Assembly: GCF_002208095.1 (NCBI RefSeq)
Contig: NZ_CP017993.1
Span: forward strand, 1-21,186
DNA: 21,186 bases
Source of the DNA: Enterobacter cloacae complex sp. ECNIH7
GTDB taxonomy: Bacteria > Pseudomonadota > Gammaproteobacteria > Enterobacterales > Enterobacteriaceae
Direction: 5' to 3'
Positions 1 to 6,024 of the stretch are shown one piece after another; the stretch's first letter is position 1, and the number at the start of each line of letters is the position of its first letter. The notes beneath the pieces are model-generated. The model was given only the letters and a program-made list of their open reading frames with translations. It was not told the DNA's origin and searched no databases. The position numbers were made by a program, and so were the translations under genes.

Positions 1-19
1 TAAGATTTAACAGCTTCAT
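1..19 (-). CDS. 5' part of a 39-aa small protein that spans the window ends
   Basis: The ATG is at 19-17 on the minus strand, with an AGGAGCGGG ribosome binding site at 22-30. Only six codons lie here (MKLLNL, plus one base); the rest is at 21086-21186 if the molecule is circular. The joined product is exactly 39 residues plus stop, rich in Leu, Ala and Trp, and likely forms amphipathic helices. I do not recognise the family. The in-frame join with a good ribosome binding site is the main evidence that the window is a closed plasmid. Confidence 0.6.
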
Positions 20-37
20 TTCCCGCTCCTGAATAAG

Positions 38-58
38 TCGTGACCTTTTTGATCACGA
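38..58. promoter_or_regulatory. Short inverted repeat upstream of the junction-spanning small gene
   Basis: TCGTGA at 38-43 and TCACGA at 53-58 form a perfect 6-bp inverted repeat with a 9-bp spacer, about 20 bp upstream of the start codon at 19. It could be an operator or a weak hairpin; nothing more can be said. Confidence 0.25.
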
Positions 59-119
59 ACCTATTTAGCGGGAGAAATAAGAGCCCCTCTTCGTGCGGGT
101 TGTCAGCTGCCTGGATGGT

Positions 120-1616
120 TTAAAGTGTCGGCCCGCGGTAGGTTTTCTGCGGCTGGCGCTCCAGCTCCAGTGTTTTCTGATACTCATTCTCCCTCTGCCG
201 GAGCTCGATGGCATTCAGTTCCCGGACAAGCGGCGCAGCTGCTCGCTTAAACTCAGCACCTGCGTGCTCAAGTCCGACACGCGCTCGTTCAGCACCGCGT
301 TCTCCCGTTGCATAAGCCCACACATGCTCCGCCATTCCGCGAAGGCGCTCTCCCATTCGTCCAGCCTTTGCGAGTAGTCCTGCTGTAGCTGCTCTAATGC
401 GCTCAGCAACTGCTTTTCCAGCTCTGTCATTTTCAGCTACTCCTGTTTCAGGCGGATCCATGTCGTCCCGTCGTAAGGGATGGCTTCGGTTTGTATCCCC
501 GGCGGCAGGATAAGAAACCTCCGGCCGTCGCTGCTCTCCTGATAGCGCACTCCCCACGTCCGGGCGGTCATTTTCGCCAGGGTATCTTCCTGCTGACGAA
601 GATGCGTGTAATTGTCGGTTATCTGCTGCCCCTGCCACCACAGAATGCTCCCGCTCGTGCCGATCAGCAGCGCTGACACCATCAGGATGGTGAGCCATGT
701 CCGCCCGGCAGTCCGCAGTACGCTCCGCCGGTTTTTCTCCATCGCCTCGCTCATACTCTGCTCGTGGGCGAGGATGGCGTCGCTGATTCTCCTCGCGCTT
801 GCGCTCAGTTCCGCTCTGACAGACTGCTCGTGCTCGCTGAATGCGGCTTTCAGCATCTCGCCGGTACTCTGCTGCTGCGCTTTCGATTGCTGCTCTAAGT
901 CCTTCGCCAGCGTTAAAAGACTGCTCATAGATGGCTCCCTTCAGTCGGATGTTTCGCCCCCCGTCCGGGTCGGCAATGCTGATACTGCTTTTCGTGGTGC
1001 GCACCACCTCAAAACCTGCACCTTCAAGAGTGTCAGTGACATCCTGACGGCTTTTCAGCTCCCCGGACGAAGCAAGGGTCAGCAGTCCCCGGGTAATGGC
1101 TTCTGCGGCCTCCTGCTTCGTTTTCGGCAGCCCGGACGGCGTGACCAGCGCCCGGCGGTTTTCCGGCGCGTTCGGGTCGTGCAGCCCCAGTCTGCCGTTC
1201 ACGATAGTCTGCCAGGCATCGATGCGCGGCCGGTCGGCGCGGTCGTAGTAAGGCTGGAGCCGCCTGCCGGTCAGCAGCTCGGTATTGGGGATCAGAAAGT
1301 TCAGCTCCAGACGCCCCTTGTCCGCGTGCTCCACCCACAGAATGCTGTACTGATCTTTATCGAGTCCGGGCATCAGAACCCGCTCGAAGCTGGCCATCAG
1401 TTTTTCCCGCTGGCCGGGAGGCAGATCGGCCTCCGCAAACGACAGAACGCCGGAGGTGTATTTCTTAACGTAAGGCGACGCGTCAATCAGCTCCCGGACT
1501 TCTTCCGGCTTCCCCTGCAGGACGGTGGCGCCTTCACGCTGCCGGTCTTTACCCAGCAGATAGTCCACCGGCCCGGCGCCACCGCCGCGGCCGCGCGGAT
1601 GAAATTTAACGATCAT
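120..1616 (-). CDS. mbeA: Relaxase of the ColE1 MbeA type (MOBP, HEN family)
   Basis: This protein nicks oriT, attaches covalently to the 5' end, and pilots the strand into the conjugation channel of a helper plasmid. The start is taken as MIVKFHPRG (498 aa), matching the ColE1 family; an upstream GTG/TTG extension of 17 residues is not supported. In this numbering Tyr19 (in GPVDYL) is the catalytic tyrosine, and His97, Glu104 and Asn106 (VEHADKGRLELN) form the HEN motif that replaces the usual three-histidine motif. The C-terminal half is rich in Arg, Glu and His and is overlapped by mbeB and mbeD in other frames, which explains its composition. mbeC overlaps its start. The mob genes run away from oriT as one operon. 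The ORF appears intact, so the plasmid should be mobilizable. Confidence 0.95.
   Translation of the reverse strand: MIVKFHPRGRGGGAGPVDYLLGKDRQREGATVLQGKPEEVRELIDASPYVKKYTSGVLSFAEADLPPGQREKLMASFERVLMPGLDKDQYSILWVEHADKGRLELNFLIPNTELLTGRRLQPYYDRADRPRIDAWQTIVNGRLGLHDPNAPENRRALVTPSGLPKTKQEAAEAITRGLLTLASSGELKSRQDVTDTLEGAGFEVVRTTKSSISIADPDGGRNIRLKGAIYEQSFNAGEGLRAAIESAAAEYRRDAESRIQRARAVCQSGTERKREENQRRHPRPRAEYERGDGEKPAERTADCRADMAHHPDGVSAADRHEREHSVVAGAADNRQLHASSSAGRYPGENDRPDVGSALSGEQRRPEVSYPAAGDTNRSHPLRRDDMDPPETGVAENDRAGKAVAERIRAATAGLLAKAGRMGERLRGMAEHVWAYATGERGAERARVGLEHAGAEFKRAAAPLVRELNAIELRQRENEYQKTLELERQPQKTYRGPTL
215..430 (-). CDS. mbeD: Mobilization protein MbeD
   Basis: This 71-aa, almost wholly helical protein (MTELEKQLLSALEQLQ at the N terminus) has heptad-like Leu spacing typical of a coiled coil. 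It lies inside mbeA in another frame and starts just after the mbeB stop (437), with GGAG about ten bases upstream. In ColE1 the corresponding gene is needed for mobilization and has been linked to entry exclusion. The assignment rests on position, length and coiled-coil character. Confidence 0.85.
   Translation of the reverse strand: MTELEKQLLSALEQLQQDYSQRLDEWESAFAEWRSMCGLMQRENAVLNERVSDLSTQVLSLSEQLRRLSGN
437..928 (-). CDS. mbeB: Mobilization protein MbeB with one membrane segment
   Basis: This is a 163-aa protein nested in mbeA in another frame, as in ColE1. Residues 1-70 are a charged, Gln/Glu/Lys-rich helical region starting MSSLLTLAKDLEQQSKAQQQ. Residues ~78-98 form one hydrophobic transmembrane segment (WLTILMVSALLIG), and the remainder is a soluble domain ending WIRLKQE. 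MbeB proteins support relaxosome formation or docking to the transfer apparatus and are probably membrane anchored. The ATG is preceded by GGGAG at a suitable distance. The sequence is intact. Confidence 0.9.
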   Translation of the reverse strand: MSSLLTLAKDLEQQSKAQQQSTGEMLKAAFSEHEQSVRAELSASARRISDAILAHEQSMSEAMEKNRRSVLRTAGRTWLTILMVSALLIGTSGSILWWQGQQITDNYTHLRQQEDTLAKMTARTWGVRYQESSDGRRFLILPPGIQTEAIPYDGTTWIRLKQE

Positions 1617-1929
1617 CGTCCGTTCCTTTCTCAAGAACGGCGTGCCGCAGCCGCTCAAGGCCGGCATCGATGGTCATCAGCGCCGCCACAATCTGTACCC
1701 TGTCATGGCCGGTGCCGCCGCCGGCGTTAACACGGCGGGCTATCTGGTTCAGGTTATTGCCCATGCCGGCAAGCTGGCGCAGCAGCGCCGGCGAGAGTGA
1801 GGGGAGCTTTCCGGAACGTGCCGGCTTTTCGTCCAGGCAGATCTGCCGCATCCACGCCGCCAGCTGCCTGCCGTCACAGCGCTCGAGCAGCCGCCGGTGC
1901 TCGTCCTCCGTCACCCACATGGTGAGCAT
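1606..1929 (-). CDS. mbeC: Relaxosome accessory protein MbeC
   Basis: This small DNA-binding protein recognises oriT and assists the relaxase. The start chosen is the ATG at 1929 (MLTMWVTEDEHRRLLERC, 107 aa), preceded by GGAG; a TTG seven codons upstream gives a 114-aa alternative. The N-terminal part resembles ribbon-helix-helix MobC proteins, and the later motif GMGNNLNQIARRVN is the conserved signature of the MobC/MbeC family. It is the first gene of the mob operon, just downstream of oriT, and overlaps the mbeA start by about 11 bp, which suggests translational coupling. Confidence 0.92.
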   Translation of the reverse strand: MLTMWVTEDEHRRLLERCDGRQLAAWMRQICLDEKPARSGKLPSLSPALLRQLAGMGNNLNQIARRVNAGGGTGHDRVQIVAALMTIDAGLERLRHAVLEKGTDDDR

Positions 1930-1978
1930 CTTGCTCCGTTTCTCTGACAAACCGGCCTCCTGATAACGCCGGGACGGG

Positions 1979-1995
1979 CGGGAAAGCCTTTCCCG
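1979..1995. promoter_or_regulatory. Short hairpin in the mbeC leader
   Basis: CGGGAAA at 1979-1985 and TTTCCCG at 1989-1995 form a perfect 7-bp stem with a 3-nt loop, 50 bp upstream of mbeC. There is no T run on either strand, so it is more likely a protein-binding or attenuation element near oriT than a terminator. Confidence 0.3.
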
Positions 1996-2059
1996 GTCGG
2001 CGCGGGGTTGGACAAGCCGCAGGCGCGTCAGGCTTTTGGCGGGTTTCGGGGCGCAGCCC

Positions 2060-2140
2060 TGAACCAGTCACGTAGCGCTAGCGGAGTGTATACTGGCTTA
2101 CTATGTTGGCACGGATGAGGGTGTCAGTGAAGTGCTTCAT
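2060..2140. promoter_or_regulatory. oriT: oriT (bom region) with ColE1-type nic sequence
   Basis: The sequence at 2087-2100 contains GTGTATACTGGCTTA, the nic context conserved in ColE1 and pMB1 plasmids. In that family the relaxase cuts in CTGG/CTTA, here between 2096 and 2097. A TAGCGCTA palindrome lies just to the left. The position between mbeC and the replication origin matches ColE1. The exact limits of oriT are approximate. Confidence 0.85.
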
Positions 2141-2720
2141 GTGGCAGGAGAAAAAAGGCGGCACCGGTGCGTCAGCAGAATATGTGATACAGGATATATT
2201 CCGCTTCCTCGCTCACTGACTCGCTGCGCTCGGTCGTTCGGCTGCGGCGAGCGGAAATGGCTTACGAACGGGGCGGAAATTTCCTGGAGGATGCCAGGAA
2301 GAAGCTTAACAGGGAAGCGAGAAGGCCACGACAAAGCCGTTTTTCCATAGGCTCCGCCCCCCTGACAAGCATCACGAAATCTGACGCTCAAATCAGTGGT
2401 GGCGAAACCCGACAGGACTATAAAGATACCAGGCGTTTCCCCCTGGTGGCTCCCTCGTGCGCTCTCCTGTTCCTGCCTTTCGGTTTACCGGTGTCACTCC
2501 GCTGTTATGGCCGCGTTTATCTCATTCCACGCCTGACACTCAGTTCCGGGAAGGCAGTTCGCTCCAAGCTGGACTGTATGCACGAACCCCCCGTTCAGTC
2601 CGACCGCAGCGTCTTATCCGGTAACTATCGACTTGAGTCCAACCCGGAAAGACACAACAAAACGCCACTGGCTGCGGCCATTGGTAAGAGGGTGTACAAG
2701 AGATTACTGATGCAGAGTTC

Positions 2721-2750
2721 TTGAAGTCAGAGCCATACTGAGGCTAAACT
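2721..2750 (+). promoter_or_regulatory. RNAI promoter
   Basis: TTGAAG at 2721-2726 and TAAACT at 2745-2750, spaced 18 bp, occupy the place of the known pMB1 RNAI promoter. Confidence 0.75.
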
Positions 2751-2756
2751 GGAAGG

Positions 2757-2863
2757 ACAGAATTTGGTTTCAGCGGTCTTGTACACCCTGTTACCACGGT
2801 TCAGAAGTTCCCCAACTTACTGAACCCTCGAAAAAACCGCCTCCCCAGGCGGTTTTTTCGTTT
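2757..2863 (+). ncRNA. RNAI: RNAI, antisense regulator of plasmid copy number
   Basis: This is a rightward transcript opposite the 5' part of RNAII. It starts near ACAGAATTTGGT, equivalent to the pMB1 RNAI start, and ends at a G+C-rich hairpin followed by T's (AACCGCC/GGCGGTT at about 2837-2858). It pairs with RNAII and prevents primer formation. The loop sequences differ from pMB1 and will set the incompatibility type. Confidence 0.82.
2833..2860 (+). terminator. RNAI terminator
   Basis: AAAAAACCGCC, a CCCCA-type loop and GGCGGTTTTTT form a near-perfect symmetrical hairpin with T's on both strands. It acts as the RNAI terminator and as the first stem-loop of RNAII. Confidence 0.8.
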
Positions 2864-2870
2864 CGAACAT

Positions 2871-2900
2871 AAGATACGCTTTGTCGATTTAATCAGTCAA
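2871..2900 (-). promoter_or_regulatory. RNAII (pre-primer) promoter
   Basis: On the minus strand, TTGACT (2900-2895) is followed after 18 bp by TATCTT (2876-2871). This is the expected location for the RNAII promoter, just beyond the RNAI terminator. Transcription would start near 2864. Confidence 0.7.
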
Positions 2901-2918
2901 GGAAGAACCCTGAAAGCC

Positions 2919-3092
2919 TCAATCGCTTACAGAATTATTCTTGTTAGAGACATGTTTCTGCACCGTATCAACACCAGTACACAAAACAGCTGCAAACAGG
3001 AACCATCCCCACCCATCTAGGCCACGAACAGCAAGAACCCCAGCAATGACTACACAAAGCAAAGGGAACAACAAAATCATAAAGGCTCTCAT
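2919..3092 (-). CDS. 57-aa predicted membrane protein
   Basis: The ORF begins ATG at 3092 (MRAFMILLFPLLCVVIAGVL) with a strong GGAGG ribosome binding site at 3097-3101 and ends TGA at 2919. Residues ~4-22 are a hydrophobic segment that could be a signal anchor, residues ~28-42 (GWGWFLFAAVLCTG) a second one, and the tail is polar (NKNNSVSD). It ends about 19 bp before the RNAII -35 box. I do not recognise the family. It could be an exclusion-type or other small inner-membrane protein, but nothing in the sequence decides this. It is on the same strand as higB and lies 88 bp downstream of it. Confidence 0.6.
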   Translation of the reverse strand: MRAFMILLFPLLCVVIAGVLAVRGLDGWGWFLFAAVLCTGVDTVQKHVSNKNNSVSD

Positions 3093-3129
3093 AAATCCTC
3101 CAGAGGTACTTATTTTTGAATAAAGTCCC

Positions 3130-3161
3130 TAATCCATCCATATTGCCACTAGGATGGATTA
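3130..3161. terminator. Possible terminator hairpin downstream of the HigB-like gene
   Basis: TAATCCATCC (3130-3139) and GGATGGATTA (3152-3161) form a perfect 10-bp stem with a 12-nt loop. There is no clear U run on the minus strand, so termination is uncertain. Confidence 0.4.
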
Positions 3162-3180
3162 GTAACTTACTTATTGATTA

Positions 3181-3462
3181 CTAATGGTAATCTTCAAGAT
3201 CAACGTCTAAGACGTTTGGTTCTTCCACCTTGAAAACCACCCTCCAGTTTCCGTTAACCTCTACGGAAAACTCACCTTTACGTTCACCTTTTAGGGGGTG
3301 ACACCCCAGCGCCCTTACATCCACAATATCTTGAAGACATGTTGCGGTGCTTAGCGTAGTCAATATCATGCGAAGTTTTTTCGCTAAGTGAGGCTGAATT
3401 CCGGCGGTGTTACCGTTTTCAGCAAAACTCCGAAGCCCTTTATGCTTTATGTTTTTTATCAT
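3181..3462 (-). CDS. higB: HigB-like toxin (RelE/ParE superfamily)
   Basis: This 93-aa protein begins MIKNIKHKGLRSF, with GGAG eight bases upstream; a TTG one codon earlier is not preferred. Conserved HigB features are visible: KHKGL at the N terminus, the middle motif HPLKGERKGEFSVEVNGNWR, then VVFKVEE, and a C-terminal VDLEDYH ending in the His typical of this group. HigB toxins are ribosome-dependent mRNA endonucleases. Unlike normal higBA operons, this gene diverges from the HigA-like gene at 3800 with 337 bp between their starts, so it does not share an operon with it. Neutralisation by that HigA is inferred. Confidence 0.85.
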   Translation of the reverse strand: MIKNIKHKGLRSFAENGNTAGIQPHLAKKLRMILTTLSTATCLQDIVDVRALGCHPLKGERKGEFSVEVNGNWRVVFKVEEPNVLDVDLEDYH

Positions 3463-3592
3463 CAATCATCTCCATAAAATTTTCGTCGATATCTATCTCT
3501 ATAAACAGAAAACAATTTGACAGCGTCCATTTGAACCCCTTGCATTATTAAAATAATTGACGTAACTTTGTCTCTGAGGTCGATTACCTCGT

Positions 3593-3621
3593 TTGACTTC
3601 CAAGAGCGCTAACCGTACAAT
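3593..3621 (+). promoter_or_regulatory. Strong sigma70-type promoter for a predicted small RNA
   Basis: TTGACT (3593-3598), a 17-bp spacer and TACAAT (3616-3621) closely match the consensus. No start codon with a ribosome binding site follows; instead a terminator hairpin lies ~40-80 nt downstream. Confidence 0.6.
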
Positions 3622-3627
3622 ATGGCG

Positions 3628-3707
3628 CCTTGAAAAAGTCGGTAAAGACACCATATCAGCGGTAGCTTTCTGCTCCACCGAGCATCCTAAAGCTTACTGC
3701 TTTTTTT
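3628..3707 (+). ncRNA. Predicted ~80-nt small RNA between higB and higA
   Basis: A consensus-like promoter places a start near 3628. The transcript would end in an intrinsic terminator: GCGGTAGCTTT (3659-3669) pairs with AAAGCTTACTGC (3689-3700) with one bulge and a G-U pair. An inner TGCTC/GAGCA stem (3671-3684) and seven T's (3701-3707) complete it. No ORF with a ribosome binding site fits. The target is unknown. Its location between a divergent toxin and antitoxin suggests a role in plasmid maintenance or control, but that is speculation. Confidence 0.5.
3659..3707 (+). terminator. Nested-hairpin intrinsic terminator
   Basis: This is a two-level stem-loop followed by TTTTTTT. It closes the predicted small RNA and stands 92 bp upstream of higA. 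Confidence 0.6.
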
Positions 3708-3722
3708 GTCAATAACAGACAC

Positions 3723-3744
3723 TTGCGTATTGTGCAATGCGCAA
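3723..3744. promoter_or_regulatory. Imperfect 22-bp palindrome upstream of higA
   Basis: TTGCGTATTGTGCAATGCGCAA matches its own reverse complement at 18 of 22 positions. It is a candidate operator or binding site in the higA promoter region. Confidence 0.4.
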
Positions 3745-3761
3745 CGCGAAAGAAACAAAAT

Positions 3762-3785
3762 GTTTTGTGTAATCAAATACAAAAC
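3762..3785. promoter_or_regulatory. 24-bp inverted repeat, candidate HigA autoregulatory operator
   Basis: GTTTTGT (3762-3768) and ACAAAAC (3779-3785) form a perfect 7-bp inverted repeat ending 15 bp before the higA ATG. HigA antitoxins repress their own promoters by binding such palindromes, so an operator role is likely but not shown. Confidence 0.5.
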
Positions 3786-3799
3786 CAATAGAGGAAGGC

Positions 3800-4093
3800 A
3801 TGATAAATCTTTACGATCCTGTACACCCCGGTGAATTCATCAGGGAAATGTTCATGGAACCGTTCGAAATACCTGCCGCAGAGTTAGCTGATAAGCTTGA
3901 AGTATCACAATCTGCATTAAGTAGATTGCTCAATGGAAAAACTGATCTTAGTTATGAGATGGCTCTTCGACTATCTAAAGTTATAGGCCGCTCTGCAGAG
4001 TCGTGGGTTAATATGCAGGCTCAGTACAGCCTCTCGAAAAGTCGTAAAACTTTATCCGAGACGCTAGAACACCTTCATCCGATGTTTCCATAA
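3800..4093 (+). CDS. higA: HigA-like antitoxin, HTH (XRE) family
   Basis: This 97-aa protein (MINLYDPVHPGEFIREMF) has the PVHPGEFIRE motif diagnostic of HigA antitoxins. Its helix-turn-helix region at about residues 27-55 includes ADKLEVSQSALSRLLNGK, followed by the family motif SAESWVNMQAQYSL. A GAGGAAGG ribosome binding site precedes the ATG. It would bind and neutralise the HigB-like toxin and repress its own promoter. It has its own promoter region and terminator, and is transcribed away from higB rather than downstream of it. Confidence 0.88.
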   Translation: MINLYDPVHPGEFIREMFMEPFEIPAAELADKLEVSQSALSRLLNGKTDLSYEMALRLSKVIGRSAESWVNMQAQYSLSKSRKTLSETLEHLHPMFP

Positions 4094-4095
4094 GT

Positions 4096-4120
4096 AAAAG
4101 CCCGCTCGTGCGGGCTTTTT
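4096..4120 (+). terminator. higA intrinsic terminator
   Basis: AAAAGCCCGC, TCGT loop, GCGGGCTTTTT: a perfect stem with a T run directly after the higA stop. Confidence 0.85.
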
Positions 4121-4241
4121 GCCGTAAAACCCCCGCATACCTACCTTTAGTTTGATTTTTAGTTCAGTTCTTAGATCTTGAAATGATTGTTGTTTGAACA
4201 CCAATAAGATGCCCATACAAGGCTCTAAAAAGGAGAACAAA

Positions 4242-4445
4242 ATGGCAATTTATGTAGGACCACATGGCAAAATAGGTCGTGATGGTGGCTCATTCCAAGA
4301 ATGTGACATCAACACAAACACTCATACTGTTACCCGCAAATATGGACGATACTGCACCATTCGCGATAATGAGTTCGCACCACCAACGAGCGCACCTGGC
4401 AGGTACTGGCTACAGATCTACCGAACCCCAGACAACACTGAGTAA
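4242..4445 (+). CDS. 67-aa hypothetical protein
   Basis: The start is the ATG at 4242 (MAIYVGPHGKIGRDGGSF), because AAAAAGGAGA lies just upstream; the longer frame from 4194 lacks a ribosome binding site. The protein is soluble, rich in Gly, Thr, Asn and Arg, with two Cys. It ends GRYWLQIYRTPDNTE. I do not recognise a domain. It is a convergent neighbour of the interrupted 54-aa gene and shares its terminator. Confidence 0.6.
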   Translation: MAIYVGPHGKIGRDGGSFQECDINTNTHTVTRKYGRYCTIRDNEFAPPTSAPGRYWLQIYRTPDNTE

Positions 4446-4461
4446 CAGAAGCGCCAGTAAC

Positions 4462-4489
4462 GACAAAGCCCGCATAAGCGGGCTTTGTC
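4462..4489. terminator. Bidirectional terminator
   Basis: GACAAAGCCCGC (4462-4473) and GCGGGCTTTGTC (4478-4489) form a perfect 12-bp stem with an ATAA loop. It follows the 67-aa gene on the plus strand. Before the transposon inserted, it also directly followed the 54-aa gene on the minus strand. Confidence 0.8.
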
Positions 4490-4512
4490 TCTTACAAAAT
4501 TCCTCGTCGTCG

Positions 4513-4517
4513 CAATT
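4513..4517. repeat. Target-site duplication CAATT, left copy
   Basis: CAATT immediately precedes the left 38-bp inverted repeat and matches 20289-20293 beyond the right repeat. Five bp is the standard Tn3-family duplication length. Confidence 0.85.
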
Positions 4518-4555
4518 GGGGTTCGAGGTTCAATCGTGTAAAAAACCACGTTAAG
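4518..4555 (+). repeat. Left 38-bp inverted repeat of the outer Tn3-family transposon
   Basis: It begins GGGGTTCGAGGTTC and ends AAAAACCACGTTAAG. The tnpA stop codon (4551-4553) lies inside it, as is usual in Tn3-like elements. Confidence 0.85.
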
Positions 4556-5050
4556 GCAATAATTCATTGTTTGAATTGAAATTTAATGGCCTCAACTCTC
4601 CCTTCAGAATATTTTCCGGCAGCGTGAACGTATAATGTCCCAGCATGTTGATATGACCGTACATCAGTGGCGACAGGCGTGAGATATGCTCGTCTTCCGG
4701 GATCTCACCAGCGCTGCGCAAATGTGATAGCGCTTCCTGCATATAAAGCGTGTTCCACAATACAACTGCGTTAGTGACAAGCCCCAGCGCACCCAGTTGA
4801 TCCTCCTGCCCCTCACGGTAACGTTTTCTAATCTCACCACGTTGGCCGTAACAGATCGCCCTTGCCACGGCGTGACGGCCTTCTCCCCGGTTAAGCTGAG
4901 TCAGTATCCTGCGACGATATTCTTCATCATCAATGTAGTTGAGGAGGTACAGCGTCTTGTTGACCCGTCCCACCTCCATAATCGCCTGCGCCAGCCCTGA
5001 CGGACGGGAACTTTTTAAAAGCGAGCCCACAAGTTCTGAGGCGTGGACTG
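4551..5050 (-). pseudogene. tnpA: 3' fragment of a Tn3-family transposase gene
   Basis: About 166 C-terminal residues of a Tn3-family TnpA remain, from VHASELVGSLLKSSRPSG to FNSNNELLP. Conserved blocks include TLYLLNYIDDEEYRRRILTQ, NRGEGRHAVARAI, EDQLGALGLVTNAVVLWN and HINMLGHYTFTL. It is clearly related to, but distinct from, the Tn3 TnpA end at 18076-19200. IS26 at 5051 removed the other ~830 residues, so the product is inactive. The apparent longer frame reading into IS26 is an artefact. Confidence 0.9.
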
Positions 5051-5870
5051 GGCACTGTTGCAAATAGTCGGTGGTGATAAACTTATCATCCCCTTTTGCT
5101 GATGGAGCTGCACATGAACCCATTCAAAGGCCGGCATTTTCAGCGTGACATCATTCTGTGGGCCGTACGCTGGTACTGCAAATACGGCATCAGTTACCGT
5201 GAGCTGCAGGAGATGCTGGCTGAACGCGGAGTGAATGTCGATCACTCCACGATTTACCGCTGGGTTCAGCGTTATGCGCCTGAAATGGAAAAACGGCTGC
5301 GCTGGTACTGGCGTAACCCTTCCGATCTTTGCCCGTGGCACATGGATGAAACCTACGTGAAGGTCAATGGCCGCTGGGCGTATCTGTACCGGGCCGTCGA
5401 CAGCCGGGGCCGCACTGTCGATTTTTATCTCTCCTCCCGTCGTAACAGCAAAGCTGCATACCGGTTTCTGGGTAAAATCCTCAACAACGTGAAGAAGTGG
5501 CAGATCCCGCGATTCATCAACACGGATAAAGCGCCCGCCTATGGTCGCGCGCTTGCTCTGCTCAAACGCGAAGGCCGGTGCCCGTCTGACGTTGAACACC
5601 GACAGATTAAGTACCGGAACAACGTGATTGAATGCGATCATGGCAAACTGAAACGGATAATCGGCGCCACGCTGGGATTTAAATCCATGAAGACGGCTTA
5701 CGCCACCATCAAAGGTATTGAGGTGATGCGTGCACTACGCAAAGGCCAGGCCTCAGCATTTTATTATGGTGATCCCCTGGGCGAAATGCGCCTGGTAAGC
5801 AGAGTTTTTGAAATGTAAGGCCTTTGAATAAGACAAAAGGCTGCCTCATCGCTAACTTTGCAACAGTGCC
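5051..5870 (+). mobile_element. IS26: IS26, complete (IS6 family, 820 bp)
   Basis: The element starts GGCACTGTTGCAAA and ends TTTGCAACAGTGCC, the perfect 14-bp IS26 terminal repeats, with length exactly 820 bp. The flanking octamers GTGGACTG and ATATCCTG differ, so there is no 8-bp duplication. That points to IS26-mediated rearrangement (deletion or cointegrate resolution) rather than simple insertion. Confidence 0.97.
5114..5818 (+). CDS. tnpA: IS26 transposase
   Basis: A 234-aa IS6-family DDE transposase starting MNPFKGRHFQRDIILWAVRW; the upstream MLMELH frame extension is ignored. An N-terminal HTH lies around residues 25-50 (ELQEMLAERGVNVDHSTIYR). The catalytic residues are seen in HMDETYVKV (D), FINTDKAPAYG (D) and NVIECDHGKLK (E). 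It carries out replicative (copy-in) and targeted conservative transposition, which shapes resistance regions like this one. The ORF is full length. Confidence 0.97.
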   Translation: MNPFKGRHFQRDIILWAVRWYCKYGISYRELQEMLAERGVNVDHSTIYRWVQRYAPEMEKRLRWYWRNPSDLCPWHMDETYVKVNGRWAYLYRAVDSRGRTVDFYLSSRRNSKAAYRFLGKILNNVKKWQIPRFINTDKAPAYGRALALLKREGRCPSDVEHRQIKYRNNVIECDHGKLKRIIGATLGFKSMKTAYATIKGIEVMRALRKGQASAFYYGDPLGEMRLVSRVFEM

Positions 5871-6024
5871 ATATCCTGACCCTGAGCGGCGAAAGCTACC
5901 GCTTGAAGGACAAGAGGAAGGCGGGAGTGGTCAGGAAAAATTCCAAACCCGAATGATCCAGGTGGGTCAGTATTACTTTGGTGATTCAGGGGTAAAGTGG
6001 GTCAGTTTTCAGTTGGTGTTGACA
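5871..6024 (+). mobile_element. Right-end remnant of an IS481-family element, probably ISKpn27
   Basis: IS26 cuts into this remnant. A frame at 5873-5956 encodes 27 C-terminal transposase residues (ILTLSGESYRLKDKRKAGVV..NSKPE, stop TGA). The sequence then runs to 6024, where it ends in GTTGGTGTTGACA. Reversed, that is the TGTCAACACCAAC terminus typical of IS481 elements. In non-Tn4401 KPC contexts ISKpn27 sits just upstream of blaKPC, which supports this name. Confidence 0.7.

Larger units (their letters stand above)
2190..2900 (-). other. oriV: ColE1/pMB1-type theta replication origin
   Basis: The block from 2197 (CGCTTCCTCGCTCACTGACT) through the conserved stretches near 2347 (CATAGGCTCCGCCCCCCTGA) and 2422 (ACTATAAAGATACCAGGCGT) to the RNAI/RNAII promoters near 2720-2900 is the known ColE1-family origin. 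RNAII would be transcribed leftward and processed by RNase H to prime leading-strand synthesis near 2310-2340, about 550 nt from its start. No rop gene is visible, so copy number is probably set by RNAI alone. The mid-part differs from pMB1, so its incompatibility need not match pBR322. Confidence 0.93.

Noticed and set aside
612..1730. 372-aa plus-strand frame
   Set aside because: It is the opposite-strand shadow of mbeA/mbeB, which carry recognisable catalytic motifs; this frame has no family features.
2137..2724. Several frames of 70-155 aa over the replication origin
   Set aside because: They lie over conserved RNAI/RNAII sequence, have no ribosome binding sites and vary with the RNA structure.
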